A DNA stretch of 64,000 bases from Hymenolepis diminuta (lineage: Eukaryota > Platyhelminthes > Cestoda > Cyclophyllidea > Hymenolepididae), in contig CAADRB010000077.1 of assembly GCA_900708905.1 (NCBI GenBank), positions 151,326 to 215,325 on the forward strand, read 5' to 3'. A program made the position numbers and the translations under genes. Positions 21,673 to 34,049 of this stretch are shown piece by piece (the first letter of the stretch is position 1; the number at the start of each line of letters is the position of its first letter). The notes under the pieces were generated by a model. That model ran no database searches and was not told the origin of the DNA. It saw nothing but the letters and a program-made list of their open reading frames with translations.

Positions 21673-22955
21673 ATGGAGTGGAGGAATGCGTCGAGTGATG
21701 ATGAATTGCGAACAGCTCGCACAATTGCATTTAGAGACATGGTCTCACTTCTGGGAATTCAAGATACGCGCTACCTTATCAGGGATCTCTTTGTGGAGGG
21801 CATAGACATTCCCGTGGAATGGAGGTTTGTTTAAATGCCTCTATAAACACGTGCATCAGTACCCTCAAATTGTGTTAAACCGATTTATCCCCACTACTAC
21901 AACAATATCGCTTAAAACAAAAAACTTAATCTCCAATTTCGGATAAATTCAGGTTTTATTTACAATCTGAAATGTATCATCTGACATTGAGACTGTCAGA
22001 AAATTTTGAATGAATTGTTTCTGTATGTGAACTTTACAGAAAATTGCACCAGGAATGACACCGTTCACTGTGCCTCAGACGAGAAAGACGCTGAATTGTG
22101 GTAGAGCACAGAGATTTCAGAGAAGTACATGTGTAATCACCAACTTGTCCGTGAAAGCACCTGAGTAGTCCACATTTCCACATTAGGATAATGGAATTTT
22201 ATAGAGGACATTTCATAAGATTGTTGCTGTCAACATTCCAGACACTTAGGTCTTGGTCATCGGTGGAATGGGAAGGAACCAAGGGATTCTCCGCTCCACG
22301 GAATTGCTGACGTGGTGGTCGGGTGATGGAGGAGGAGGAGTAGGCGAGAAGTGGCAATGGTGTTCCTTAACACTAATAAATGAAGAACACAGTGTGTATA
22401 CGCTTGCTGTTTATTTCCAAGGGACAGTCTATGCTCTTGGCTTTGGAGAGTGCGTGGATGCGATGGAGATGCTGGACGTTTACGCAAGAGGTCTGTGGAT
22501 CTCCTTGGCTTCCTTCGGTCTCTATCCAGGCAAGCGCCTTCGCGTTTGTTCAATGGCGAGAATTGGTAATCAATTGGTTTTTGAAAGTAAAGTAACGAAT
22601 TGATTATGTCAATTTTCCTTCACATTCAATTGAATAAATCAATGAAAATTTTACTTTCAAGGTGAACTGAATTCATCTTTTTCGCTCAATTTTTTGCTAC
22701 TCGTTTTGATTTAATATTAAAATAAACGGGGAACGTTTGCATTTTTCTGGAATACTTGCTATATTCGATTGAACTGGAAGCGACCCGAAAGTGAGTTCGT
22801 TGGAGTTAATCCCCATTCCCTTCCTTCAATCCGGTGGCCCTCCAACTCTTTCCCTTTATCTTCTTCCCTAGCGACAACGCAGTAAATTAGGAAAATGAAG
22901 GAAATCTTCTAGGTCAGCATTGATGGTGTTTTGACGACTCTTCTATTGAAATGAT
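21673..22955 (+). pseudogene. Kelch-like locus K: upstream block fused to E4 end, then E8-E10
   Basis: An ATG inside the promoter-like block (21673) runs in frame into the C-terminal half of E4 (to 21824, ..DIPVEWR with a GTTTGT donor). Intron 4 then jumps at about 22215 into the middle of E8 (22224-~22585: VLVIGGMGRNQ, LAVYFQGTVYALG), followed by E9 (to 22790, GTGAGT donor) and E10 (from 22872). E5-E7 are deleted, E8 has TAG in place of a Gly codon, and E10 is one base short and stops early. Its 3' part is closely related to locus Y at 61.6 kb. Confidence 0.7.
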
Positions 22956-23089
22956 GAAATCAGCGAAATGATCTCAATCATCATTTCTTCAAATTATCAT
23001 GCACGAGAATTTCCCAACTTTGTAAGATCACCAATTTGGGAGTTATAAATTGTAGGGTGACCAAATTGTGGAACTAATAAGCCAAAACC

Positions 23090-23345
23090 AGAAGCTAAGA
23101 CTATGGTTAGCAGTTAACTACAGCGAACGACAGTTCCAAAGATTGGAGCAGGAAGAATTGCGCTTACCAAGGTGCATTGAATAGAGTACGATGAGGATTC
23201 AGGAAAGTGGGACTGTGAAGAGTGAGAGGGAGATATGAGTGAAGGGTTTGAGCAGATAGCATGACGGGCGTGAGTTTCCGAGTGTGTGTCAGTTGGAATA
23301 CAAGATGTTATATATGAGACACTTGGACAAGGACGTGCGTAAGAT
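23090..23345. repeat. Repeat R8 (inverted partner of 40.0 kb)
   Basis: Reverse complement of 39985-40240 (..catgacgggcgtgagttttc-like stretch, ..tagcagttaactacagc..); part also recurs near 44925-45000. No gene was seen to 23890. Confidence 0.55.
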
Positions 23346-23894
23346 TATGAGGCCGGATGGACTTTAGAATGAAACGGAGAGTTGTAGAAAAGAGGAGAAT
23401 TGATAACTGGTCTCGACATGACTGACATGGGTTCGAGTCTTAGGAATATTAAGATATTACTGGGGCTTTGTGATCGGAAAATCAAAGTACTTTTCTGGAG
23501 GATACGATTAACGAGTAAATTTGGAAAAGCCAAAGGGGTCATCCTTGGATGTCTTACGAAAGGCCCTCGTCCCGTTTCTGTTGCATCGATGTGTGCTTAG
23601 AGTAATTTAGCAATCTGAATGTTGAAAGTTGAAGTGCTAATTATTTTATTTTTCAACATGCAATGAAATAGGTGGAGAATATTTTAAGTCGTTCCAGATC
23701 GCCATGAGAATTCTCTGCCGGGATCTAACATCAAACCTGGTCACTGATGAGGAGTTCGATTTCGGAATGCTTTAGACACTCTTACACTTTACGTATCTAT
23801 TGTGGAACATACATTGAGGTATTCTCTCCACTATCCAGATTGATATCATCTGATATCTTCTGATAAGAAATCCTTAATTAATTATCCCAACAAA

Positions 23895-23972
23895 TCATTC
23901 CACACTGCGACTTGGAGACTGAACTCAAACTGCCACACAGAATATGTTGGCCTATTGGTTCTTTTCAAAGTG
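23895..23972 (+). pseudogene. E6 tail fragment
   Basis: 'gacttggagactgaactcaa' followed by an AGTGAGT donor matches the E6 end in loci E, Z and the 49.4 kb fragment. No other exon lies next to it. The following 500 bases hold nothing recognisable except about 24300-24400, which recurs inverted at 63545-63680. Confidence 0.5.
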
Positions 23973-24549
23973 AGTGACTGCTTAGAATTTAACAATGAAA
24001 ACGAAATTTTGGACATTTTTATAAAATTTGCCAAATCCGACTTCCGATTATTTGCAGTTTAATCCTCCGCGTTAGGCAATTTATAATTCAAGAGTTGTTC
24101 CATCACCATCTGAACAAATTCACCCCCCTCAAGTTTGATCTCGCAATTATTTGTGATCAATGCTTTATTTCTTCCCCAGTTATAATTGTCCTTCTTGATA
24201 TCAAATACGCGAACCTCGCCTGATTGACTTGTTCATCTTTAAAAATGCGATTTATATTGAAAGTGGAATCAAGAAGATTCATTCGCCATTGGATCTCTCC
24301 TCCATTTGTCCCATTACATTTGCTTGATAATTAAAAACGTGTTTGGAGAACTTCGTGGTCAATATTTGCCAGTCGAAAGCAGTTGCTTTCGCATTTTCTG
24401 AGTCCTGTTACATGAGAATTCCATTCTGATTTTCGAATTTGCTGCATTGCGTCTTCGATTGTTCAGCTAAGAGGTATTTCATTCGAATGCTCATGTTGGT
24501 GTTGTCTACAACCTAGCATCTCCCTTTCATGTGTTCTTTTCAACACAGC

Positions 24550-25110
24550 AGACCTAACATGAAATATCGTCTGGTGACTTCGGGTTTCTTCCTGAAGCAT
24601 CATGAAAGGTTATGGAGATTGGCTTCAAATGTTGGCTTCTAATATTTCGCCACACTTCGTTTGAGAGTGTTTGAAATCGTTCTTCTCCATCGTTCCTGAT
24701 GTTTTTTTGAATTTTTTTGAATAAATATATGCAAGTTTCTTTGAGACCCATTTCACCTGAATGCCATTCAGTACAAGACCTGCAAGGAGAGAGTAGTCTG
24801 GAGGATGGTTCATAAAATTTGCACGAATCATTTCAATCAAAATGGTGTCTTCCTTCAGGTTCTCGATTTTTGACCCTAATTTAAGGGAGGAAATAGTTTG
24901 ATTATTCGTAATGTTTAAAAGTTGTGTTTTTTTCGTTTTTTGTCAACTTGAGAACGTGTGCCGGTCATCCTCTGGTCTCCAGGACATAGTCTCTTCTCTG
25001 AAATAGTTTGGCAGATCTTCGAACTTTAGATCTACTGGCTTCTTAAGCGACATGGCATTTGTGAACCACTTGTATTCGATTATACACAGTTTTTACAGTA
25101 AAATGTAGAC
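24550..25110 (-). pseudogene. Locus L': two exon-like frames, diverged family member
   Basis: Minus strand: a frame (IIEYKWFTNAMSLKKPVDLKF..) at about 24950-25100, then a ~70 bp AT-rich gap ending TTAAATTAG, then a second frame (KIENLKEDTILIEMIRANFM..) at about 24700-24870. The same exon pair occurs in locus L upstream of real E6 and E7 exons, so these occupy the E4/E5 position of a diverged kelch-like subtype. The block 24420-24560 recurs near 58200-58330. Confidence 0.4.
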
Positions 25111-25202
25111 ATTTTTCTACTTAAGAGCACTTGTCTTAGGTTTATCCATTCGAAGTGGCGTTCGTTTCAACATTGTGGTGAATTTGGTCATAAGGAATAA
25201 TG

Positions 25203-26065
25203 TTACAATGCTTGAAACAATTCCTTCACCGACACTAGGTGATTTGATCGAAATCTCAACAAAATGTGAAAGGAAGGATGGGTACATCTAATAGTAGACG
25301 TAGACAATTCTGGAAGAGATGACTCTCGACCCGCCAAGGGATTCAGTGAGTCCACTCTACTCGACATGCGACTACATCTACTCTCCCAAACACCGATGAA
25401 AACCAGCTTGTCCAACGTTAGAGGAAAAACTCCTTCCCATTTCCAGTCTTTAATGAGAAATTAAAGCCCCTTTAAGGACACACTTTGGACTGCAGGAGCA
25501 CTCCAAAATTTTCTGACTAACAGTTCGAGCTCAATTTCCACTTCGGCACATTCCTCATTGAAAATACTCACAATTTTGACGCCATTTTCATTTTTAAGAG
25601 CTGCAAGTCGCTTTCCGACCTCTCAATACAAAAAGCGAAAGACGCAGAATTGGAAATTTTATGTGAAATGAAAACAAATTGAAACTGAAATTAACATATT
25701 GGCAAGTGTCTTCTTGGTGCAATAGAAGATCAAGGCCTTGACAATGAAGTAAACAGTTGTTCCTCCACGGATTTCGACCATTTGCTTCAATATGGCGTTT
25801 TTCCTCAGAGTCTCGATTTTCCGGCACTAATTTGTGATGTCAAATAGTGTGATTACTTTCACTGTTATGAAAGTTGTTGTTAGCAAACTTATTGTTTGTT
25901 TGAGAAGATACGTCAGTCATCCTCTGCCTCTTGGAAATAATCTCTTCCAAGAAGTGATTTTGCAAAAGCTCAGCATTAACTTCGAACTTTACTTCTACTC
26001 GTTTCTTAAGCAAAATGGAAATGGTGAATCTCTTGTATTCGGTCGTACCCAGTTTCTGCAGCAAG
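25203..26065 (-). pseudogene. Kelch-like locus L: diverged copy with E6-E7
   Basis: Minus strand: a first exon-like frame (about 25880-26065, TEYKRFTISILLKKRVEVKF), a second (about 25680-25812, KIETLRKNAILKQMVEIRGG), a T-rich segment, E6 (about 25492-25614, RLAAL..VSIFNEECAEVEIELEL) and E7 (25203-25415, DKLVFIGVWES..SRVDSLNPLAGRESSLPE). E7 is open to its end, but its acceptor reads GTTGG instead of TTAG, and no GC or GT donor follows. No E8-E10 is present. This is the most diverged kelch copy here. Confidence 0.55.
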
Positions 26066-26329
26066 ATCCAGCTGAGCATGCATGAAGTTGAGAAAAAGCG
26101 TACCTACTGTATAAAGCGTTCGTCGGAAAGGGACTCAAATGAAGTCAGTACTCTCAGGTGTTTTCAAATTCTTTCTCAATGTCCGATTATTGAGCAGCTT
26201 GAGGAGGAATGCCAATCAGTGATTCATCTTTCCCCTGATTTGCTGAAGCCACATCACATTGTCTAAAATGAACTTGAAATATTTTATATCAGACTGTTTT
26301 GTTGTGATTTTGTCATCTGTTGCACCTTC

Positions 26330-27210
26330 TTATCTTCACTTCCTTATTCACCCCTCAGTCGTCGAGGCTCCTTGACCCAATGTTCCTTTCTCAGACTTAG
26401 AAGAGTTGCTCCTGTCAAAGGGAAAAAATAAATGAATGTTTTTCCTCACTTTTTCTAGGCAATTAAATGCAGCATTTCATTGCAATGAAAAAGGCACATC
26501 AAATCTTCTCGAATGGACTTGAAATATTTCATGAGATTGTGAAGACACAATCTACATTTCGGAAAGAACTTCCTTTAACGTGATTGACTGCTTACAACGG
26601 AGAAGTGTGAGCCACAGGTTGCACCCTTCAGTAAATCCGTTATTTTCATTAATCAGCTTCGTCACCGACTGTGGACTTATGTCTCGCCTTCGTAAAATAC
26701 GTGCGTTGTGTCCTCTCTAAAAACGAAATGGATGAATATCGAATCAAAAGAACTCCTTCCCTTCTAATCTCCACAAATAAACCTCGCTAGACCTAACCGA
26801 ATTGATGGCCAATTATCTGGGAGTCATTGTTAAATGGTAAGAAATGCTTGTGGAATTCTTCAACGCAGGTTGAACCTACCCGAAGACAATCCACCTAAAC
26901 ATCCCATCGTGAACTTAACGAGGTTGTGCTTCAACTGCAAAATACTCCCACGGAAATTAACATAGGTATTGTGTGCATGACACGATTATTCCCACTTCCA
27001 TCAATTCATTCAAAAACCCACTTTTTCTCTAATTAAAATGCTCGAATCTGTTTGAAGTGTTTCCAGGAAATTCCTGTCCATATTTACTTGCTCACATTCT
27101 CTAGCAAGATTTCTATCAGTTTGAGATAAGGCAAAGCAATGTAGAACGAATATTTTGTTGAAACTGCCACCCGCACACATTTATTCAAGTTTAAATCCAT
27201 TATTTCATAA
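26330..27210. repeat. R12 and R5 (inverted) downstream of locus M
   Basis: About 26330-26410 is R12. About 26520-27210 is the inverted form of 7102-7800 and carries the antisense AATAAA near 27183 that would serve locus M. Confidence 0.6.
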
Positions 27211-27310
27211 ATACTTCATGTTCATGGAAGATATTAACAGGAATGTAGCATTCCGAAAAAAGGCCTTTGTTCACGAAGAAGTGATGATTGTGTCCATATC
27301 GGTGCTTCCA

Positions 27311-30115
27311 TCATTTTAAATGAACCGTCATCAACTCCCCGTAAGGAACATATTTCCTTTTTATCCACTTTTTAAGCTTTTGCGGAGAGAGGGGAAAGAG
27401 AAAAGGGGTTAAAACCACCAGATTGAAAGGAGAGAACAAGGACCTGCCTTCAACAAACTTACTTTCGGATAAACATCAAGTTTAATCGAATAAAGATTAG
27501 TAAAATCTCCAAAAATATAATGAAGCAGAAGGGAAAAGCAAATTTAGATGATCTTGAAAATGAAAACATCAATTAAAATTTGAATAATAATTTAATGGGT
27601 TGAGATGGAAAATATAAAATTTCAAATCATCTACTAACCTTTCACAAATAATTCATTGCCAACTCTCGCCATAGATTGGATTCTAAGGCGCTGATCTGGT
27701 GAAAGACTGGAGAAGGTTAAGGAGGTCCACTGACCGCTTCCTCTCACATCCAGCATCTCCATCTCGTTCACGACTTCTACATAGCCAACAACGTAGACTC
27801 CCTCTTGGAAATAAACACCAAAAGGAATGTAGGGAAGCCATTGGCACTTCTCACCTCCTCCACTTGCTACTTCAGCATACTGCCGCGTCAGCAATTCTGT
27901 GGAGCGGAGAGGTAATTCGTCGCCTCCAATTCCACCGATGAACAAGACGCCAGAATCTGGAATGTTGACGGCGGCATACACGATTTTTATTCAATCATGG
28001 GTGGTAGAAGCGACCATCTAGAAGGAGGCAGTAACTCTTTAACTCTTAAGATCACCAAGTGACATAATGACCAAGGGAAAATAAAAAGCAAAATATATCT
28101 CGCCTTTCTGAAGCGGCCTCGTGAACTTCCTTCGAAAAACGGACGGGAATGTCCGATTTTAAGTTGTGGCTAAAGATAAAAATTTCGTTTTCAGATGCTA
28201 CACCCACTGGGAAGCACTTGGCCTTAATCATATCTGGAAGAGATGACACTTGAAATGACGAGAGATCCATCAAGTCAACCCTTTTTGAGCCGGGATTGTT
28301 TTTACTTCGCAAATCACCGATAAAAACCAGCTTGTCTAATATCGGAGAAAGAAAGTATTTACCAAGGCGGAGAGGAACTCACCTTGAAATGTAAAAACAT
28401 TCGTGCATTCTCTATCAGGCAATTTGATTTCGATCTCAGCTTCGGAACATTCGCGGTTGAGAATGCACACCTGTGTGGCATTTACTAGGGGACCAAATAT
28501 TGCAAGTCTTTCCTGACTTCTAAACACAAAAAGAGAAAGACACAAAATTTAACGTTTCATGCAAAATTGAAACAATCTGAAACGAAGACCACCATACTCA
28601 GTGGATTGACCTTTCGCTTCAGTGGAAGAGGAAGGGATCGAGGAGGAAGCGATCGCTTGTTTCCCCACAGAGATCTGTCCTTCTGCGAGCCACCTTCTAC
28701 AAATTGACAAGATAACTTTCAAAAACGTGTCCAAATAAATCCAAAGATGGCTTTGCATCTAATCGAATATTTGAATGAAGTGAAAATGGAAGAGAGGCAT
28801 TATCACGTGACATCATTTCGTCCACATTCTTATGTGAAATGTGCCCTCCAATATTCCATTAACAAGGTACTCAGGTGCATTTCCGGACCACGTGGTGATG
28901 ACACATGTACTTCTCTGAACTCTCTGTGCTCTACCACAATTCAGCCCCTTTCTTGTCTGAGGCCCAGTGTCTTTATCATCTGGAGTGTATAAGCGGTGTC
29001 ATTCCTAGTCCATTGTTCTGTAAAGTTCAAAATTATCTGACAATCTCAATGTCAGATGATGCATTTCAGCATTCAAATGCGGTTCGAAATAATCCGAAAA
29101 TTGGAGGTGCAGTTCAGGCTAAAGTCCCGTATTTTAAACAGTTTTGCTCTAGTAGTGGTGATAAATCAGTTTTAGCACAATTTGAGGATACTGATGCATG
29201 TGTTTGTAGAGATATTTAAACAAACCCCCACTCTACGGGAATATCTATGGCCTCCACAAAGAGATCCGCGATAAGGTCAGGGATATCTTGAAATCCCAGA
29301 AGTGAGGCCATGTCTCTGAATGCAGTTGTGCGAGCTGTTCGTACTTCATCATCTCTCGACGCATTCCTCCACTCTAATAGAGCCTTCAATTTCGATGTCG
29401 TCGACTCCTGTGACATCTGAGGACAACCAAGGAGGCTCATCATGCCTTTTATCTCCGTAGTCACATAGAACAGTCGAGATGTCCTAAACACCTCCCAGTT
29501 CATCGCCACCAGAGGTGCGCACACCTCAATTAGAACTTCATTCTTTGTTGCGTTGGCTGCTGACCAGATTTCACTCACATTTGTCTCCTCAATTCTGAAA
29601 TATTTCAAGAATCATTTTATCATTCAAACGACACCGAAATTTTCAATTCCTTCGATTCACCACTCACCTGGCACACAAAAATTTCGTGCACCCATCCACC
29701 AGGGCTTTGTTTTGGAGGTTGTGTGCCAGAAGATATAATCTGAGGGCGGCTTGCGGCGATATATTTTCTATGCCAACATACGCATATTCCACGGCAGCAG
29801 TGATAACTCTATTGAAAGCATAAAGTTAAGCAAATTGTAATCAGCTCACTCATGGGGAAATCTCGACAATCTGACATGGACAACATCGTTGCCACTCAAA
29901 TTTTTTCCTGAATACAGGAAAGAAGGCAGAAAGCACGATGAGATGTGCACCCACCTCCGCACCTTCTTTTGTCTAATTGGGAGAGATTGAATTTCTCAAA
30001 TTCGCTGACTCACATTGATGAAAATGTCGAGGCGTTCACGTCAAAAGCGCATTCCACGATGGCGTGAAAAGCATTTCGACTTTGTGTCTGGGTTGATAAT
30101 TTTAAAGTTATTCAT
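27311..30115 (-). pseudogene. Kelch-like locus M: all ten exons, disrupted in E1, E2 and E8
   Basis: Minus strand: E1 30014-30115, E2 29850-29972, E3 29668-29808, E4 29226-29594, E5 about 28590-28696, E6 28383-28519, E7 28104-28335, E8 27639-28017, E9 27463-27506, E10 27311-27376. E3, E4 (369 nt), E6 (137 nt), E7 (232 nt), E9 and E10 are intact, with good BACK (SAANATKNEVLIEVCAPLVA) and kelch motifs. E1 has TGA in the RVRR motif, E2 has one extra A, and E8 has a TAA plus a frameshift within 40 bases of its start and an in-frame deletion near NKEH. The donor of intron 7 is GCGAGA. It is a recent, full-length pseudogene. Confidence 0.85.
28747..28992 (+). other. Antisense frame in intron 4 of locus M
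   Basis: An 81-codon ATG frame opposite to locus M, homologous to that at 5169-5453. Compared with O it lacks 15 bases, an in-frame change. CACGTG palindromes are at 28804 and 28889. Confidence 0.3.
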
Positions 30116-30560
30116 CAGGCTGCGTTTGGTCTGCACACGACGGTCATGTGAATTGCGATATGCAAACTCTCAATTTTTTTACTTCTCTTCCGCTTGAAAT
30201 GCACACGAAGTTTGCAAAGTGATTAGGTTTTGGCAACGAGGCATTCCACGATTCAGTAACTGAGAATTCACTGCCAACGAATAGGAGGAATTTTGGCTTT
30301 GTTTGTCATGAGTTTAACCATGAAATAACCTCAAAATCTTTTAAGTTCGCACTCACTTACTACTCTTCTGCTGTGAATTCTTTGTTTTCCAATGCAATCG
30401 TATGGAACAACCCAGTTAAAAGAACATTAGATTACCCATCCTGCTCCTGCTCCCAATGAACTGCATAAAAACGGGGTCTCAGATGACAGAAATATCACCT
30501 TCATTGAGGGATACGCAAATGGCCAAATTCTTACAATACAGTCAGGTTTGCTTTGCTCAT
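30116..30560 (-). promoter_or_regulatory. Upstream frame and flank of locus M
   Basis: It contains the upstream open-frame homologue (ATG at MPRCQNLITLQTSCAFQAE, then a stop) and farther out the block shared with F and R (..gtactcacttact.., ttgctttgctcatcttcact). No separate gene is present. Confidence 0.35.
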
Positions 30561-30619
30561 CTTCACTTCTACTTCATGTCCTTCATTTCCGCGGCACCTG
30601 AAAATGTCCGTTTTTCCCT

Positions 30620-31140
30620 ATCGACGAAACACCAAATTAGAACAAACGAAGGATATCTCAAGTGACAAAGCCATACCATTATCCCATGCCACAAACCCAA
30701 TCAAACACTCATTGAGTTCATTCAGCCCTCCACCTCCACTTCGATGCGTGTTTCACGCCTTCCCCTTCACGTTGTCAATAGGTTGCAAAGCCAGATCTCT
30801 ATTCCATCATGACTTAACAAATTTTCTATTTAATTCTCGTCTCGATGAAAATTACTTTCTTTAATTCATCACCTTAATTTCTTTGAAACGGACGCTGTTT
30901 TAGGGGGATTTATGAAGCGCCACTCCACCTTGCTGAATTTAATTTGAATGGCATTCAAATTCGATGATATCCAGGGTCGTTTTATTGCCAAGATGGTAAT
31001 CCATTTGCAATCCATGCCTGCCATAACTGTGAGGTAGACATCCAGTACCATAATTAATGTACTCCTATTTCGCAACTTGAGAAGCCCTTGATGCGAGTGT
31101 CCAGTAGTAACAGAAAATGTAGGAAAAATGCGAGAGAGGC
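30620..31140. repeat. Repeats R10 and R11
   Basis: About 30620-30930 (ccatgccacaaacccaa, cgatgcgtgtttcacgcc) recurs at 38985-39270 and, in part, at 32215-32330. About 31005-31140 is R11. No gene was found. Confidence 0.55.
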
Positions 31141-31199
31141 TTCAGTTTTGTGAGTCTTTTATATCAAAGTTTCCTACTCAAATAATTTTTAGATTGTCT

Positions 31200-31800
31200 T
31201 TTATGTGAATCTCTTTTTCCACCTCAGTCCGCAACAATTTTTCCAGGCTCGTCTAGGTAAATCGTTAACTGAGTGATCGTTGATGTGTCGGGAAGTGCAA
31301 ACAAGCGCGTTGATAATAACAGTGGAAATTACGGCCAGTTGGGGCAGATATTTGCTCACGAATACGAAATAATTTGGCTCTTGGCTTTCCTCATCTTCTC
31401 TCCAATCTGAGTGCATGTTCCATACGGTTGAAGAGGGAACAGTTTACGGAGAAATCATTTATTGCCCTCGCCCATTGCAAACTATTATTCTGAAGTATAG
31501 AAATATTGATGAAATGGTGGCTTTTAATAGCAAAAATGTAAATTTTTTCCAAACCATGCACAGTCCCCTTGAATCGACTAAACAATCATCGGTCGCCACT
31601 ATTTTTGTCCGCTCTTCTTGAAGTGAACTGTTGATTTCACGTCACCACAATGACACTTCCGAGTCAACACTTTGGCAGATCATGGCTTGATCAAATCAAC
31701 CATTGTTCATTGATTGGTTCGCCCTCTGAGTCATCCTATTGTGGCTTATGGAATTATGAGGACTAATGTTTGATTCAACCTCACCGATCAATCAAAATCC
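31200..31800. repeat. Dispersed repeat R1, second copy
   Basis: It matches 1-330 and 51420-51730. The stretch 'cgagtcaacactttggcaga' near 31655 is identical at 51563. Open frames on the minus strand here (up to 71 codons) show no known motif. Confidence 0.6.
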
Positions 31801-31839
31801 GATCAAACGAATTGCCCCGTTTAAATGAGATGTTCACTA

Positions 31840-32240
31840 TTCCTCTTGGCTTTTCATCATTCCACTGAATGGCTTTAAAGAGTGGTGGAGAAAGAATTGT
31901 CCTCTCCTTCCAGGTGGTAGCCTCTGCCTCACATGTTTGAAGAAAGAAAGTTGCTGTCAACATTCCAGACGCCTTCAAAAAAATATTTTTGCTAATTCAC
32001 TTAGATCCATGATTTTACTGTTTCATTTTAACAAAAAATATCAATTTGCCTTCATTTTTGTTTCATTTGTTTAGCGGAGTTTGGCGGTGCCGTCCATTGA
32101 ATTGGAAAGTGACCGGAAAATAAGTTGGTGGGAGTCAATCCCCGAATCTCTCATCTCTCAATCTGGCGGCCTTTTACCTCCCTCCTATCTTTCTCTTTCC
32201 TTAGCGACGAAGCATCAAATTAGAACAAACGAAGGACATC
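31840..32240 (+). pseudogene. Kelch-like locus N: E8 start joined to R4
   Basis: About 31850-31975 holds the end of intron 7 (CTCCTTCCAG) and the first ~50 bases of E8 (..GTCAACATTCCAGACG). It then jumps into the R4 block with an E9 relative near 32080-32105 (SIELESDRK, donor decayed to ATAAGT) and an E10-like start after CCTTAG near 32205. It is non-functional. Confidence 0.5.
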
Positions 32241-32860
32241 TCAAGTGACAGAGCCATATCATTATCCCATCCCACAAACCCAACCAACCACTTATTGACT
32301 TCATCCAGCTATCCACCTCCACTTCAAATAATATGTTTGGAGTTTAATTTGGACTTGATCTTCGGATCATGGCGACCACTTCTGGACATGTTCACCGCTT
32401 CGTCGAGAGTTCATCTGTCCGCAGAACAGAAAGAGACGAAAAGAAAGAACTGCATTTTGTAGTAATTTGAATGGAAATTCTTGTGTTCCAATCTACCACG
32501 GCGTTGTTATTTTAACGCCTTTGACCATGAGATTAGCGGAGATTTTTAATCCCTTTACAAAACACCATATACTTGCCCAATACCCGATAGTTCGGCATTA
32601 AATATTTCCCATAATTACTTCGTATGTGCTCCCTAGGATGAAGTGAATACCATATGAGCGGACATGAAGGGAGCAGTTTTGGTGTAACTCAAAATGTTAT
32701 AAAGGGATCCCTCTTTGCTATTTCCAAAGAAGCATCAATTTCCGGGAACGGAAAAAGTGGAAATGGAGTAAGGAAAGTGACGAATCAACACTCTTCAAGC
32801 TTGTAAAATTTCCTCAGTGAAAGAATGTTTATTTTGGCAAGAAATTGTCTTATTTTGTAT
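32241..32860. repeat. Repeats R10 and R6; no gene
   Basis: About 32215-32330 is R10 and about 32630-32860 is R6. About 32330-32630 shows nothing recognisable. Confidence 0.45.
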
Positions 32861-32998
32861 TCGAAAGTGTCTTGCTTGTTTCAGATTCACTCAAAAGTGT
32901 TTGAAATTCCTCTTTCACGGGTGCTCGTTCTTTCAGTGTTGTCCATTCTACAAGTCGAAACAGCTGTGTAACATCAAGTTCCAACATTTGTTCCAGGT
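32840..32998 (-). CDS. Unrecognised duplicated exon, longer copy
   Basis: The minus-strand frame LEQMLELDVTQLFRLVEW..LKERAPVKEEFQTLLSESETSK, then about 6 codons to TAA. It is nearly identical to 14540-14644 but open for longer. Leu heptads and alternating charge suggest a helical segment. It matches no domain I can name, and there are no clear flanking exons. Confidence 0.35.
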
Positions 32999-33149
32999 GG
33001 AACGAATGGACAACAATGTCGTCTAGAAAATCCTAATACACTCCCAATTACTCTAATTCGAACGTTTTTGAGGAAAATTGTACCGTTTTTTAATGTAATT
33101 ATCTACGAACCATTTTTAGTTGTAATTTTAAGAAGCATCTTTTGAGTGT

Positions 33150-33300
33150 CAAATGATGGTTAGTCAAAACAACGCATTTCCTGAAGGGTGTGACCTGTGG
33201 CTCGTACTTCTCCGTTGTAAGCAGTCAATCACGTAAAAGAAAGTTTTTTGAAAAGTAGATTGCGTCTTCACAGTTTGAGATGAAATATTTCAAGTTCAAT
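33150..33300. repeat. R5 short copy
   Basis: It contains 'gtaagcagtcaatcacgt' and 'gtagattgcgtcttcacag', the core of R5. About 33300-33700 holds nothing recognisable. Confidence 0.5.
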
Positions 33301-33734
33301 GGAGACGATGTGGCATTCCTCCGGCGAATGAAGGGACATTACATTACATGAGTAATGGTATTAGGGATCCGAGAAAATTTCATCTTTAAACACTTTGAAA
33401 TATTTCGAATTGAAAGGGTGATAAAGAGAATGTACCGCCAATTCAATATTTCCGATTCAACTAACCAACGCACCTGATAAAAACTCAAAGCTGTGCCCAA
33501 CGCATCTGTTCTTAACTCTTCCAATCAACGGAATCTTTTTCAATTCAAATAACTTTGCTTTAGACCGATGTAGCTGGATTGACTAGAAGCCCCTCATAAC
33601 ATCAAGATGTCCCTTGGAATGATCGGCGGGATGGACTCGAATAATAGAGATTAGCCATTGGCACAGAAATGCTCCAGTTACTTGTCAGACAAAAGTGATT
33701 AAAAACATTCATTGATTCTTCTTCTTTGATAGCA

Positions 33735-33980
33735 GCAACTATTCTACCTCTGAGAAATGAACATTGGGTCAAGGAGCCTCGACAGCTGAGAGGTGAGGAG
33801 AGAAGTCAAGTAAAGAGGGTTCAACAGATGACAAAATCCCATAAAACTTTAAACCATTTGATGGAGGCAATACTTTTAGATTCAAATCAATTGTACAGTT
33901 ACCGTTTGGTGCGTCGACTTCATTCAAGAGGCGGGTACGTGAATGATGAAATTGTTGAAATGCAATTAGACATCAAATAA
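33735..33980 (+). other. R12 with an exon-like frame
   Basis: After a possible acceptor (TTTGATAG) there is a frame (ATILPLRNEHWVKEPRQLRG.. to TAA, about 80 codons). The HWVKEPR part is also readable in the copies at 7880-7985 and 26330-26410 (inverted). The family is unknown; it may be an exon of a second duplicated gene. Confidence 0.3.
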
Positions 33981-34049
33981 TTTTAATCAAACTTGAAACG
34001 TTAAAGAACGCCACAAATGTAGACGAAAACAATTTTTAAACACATTCTG

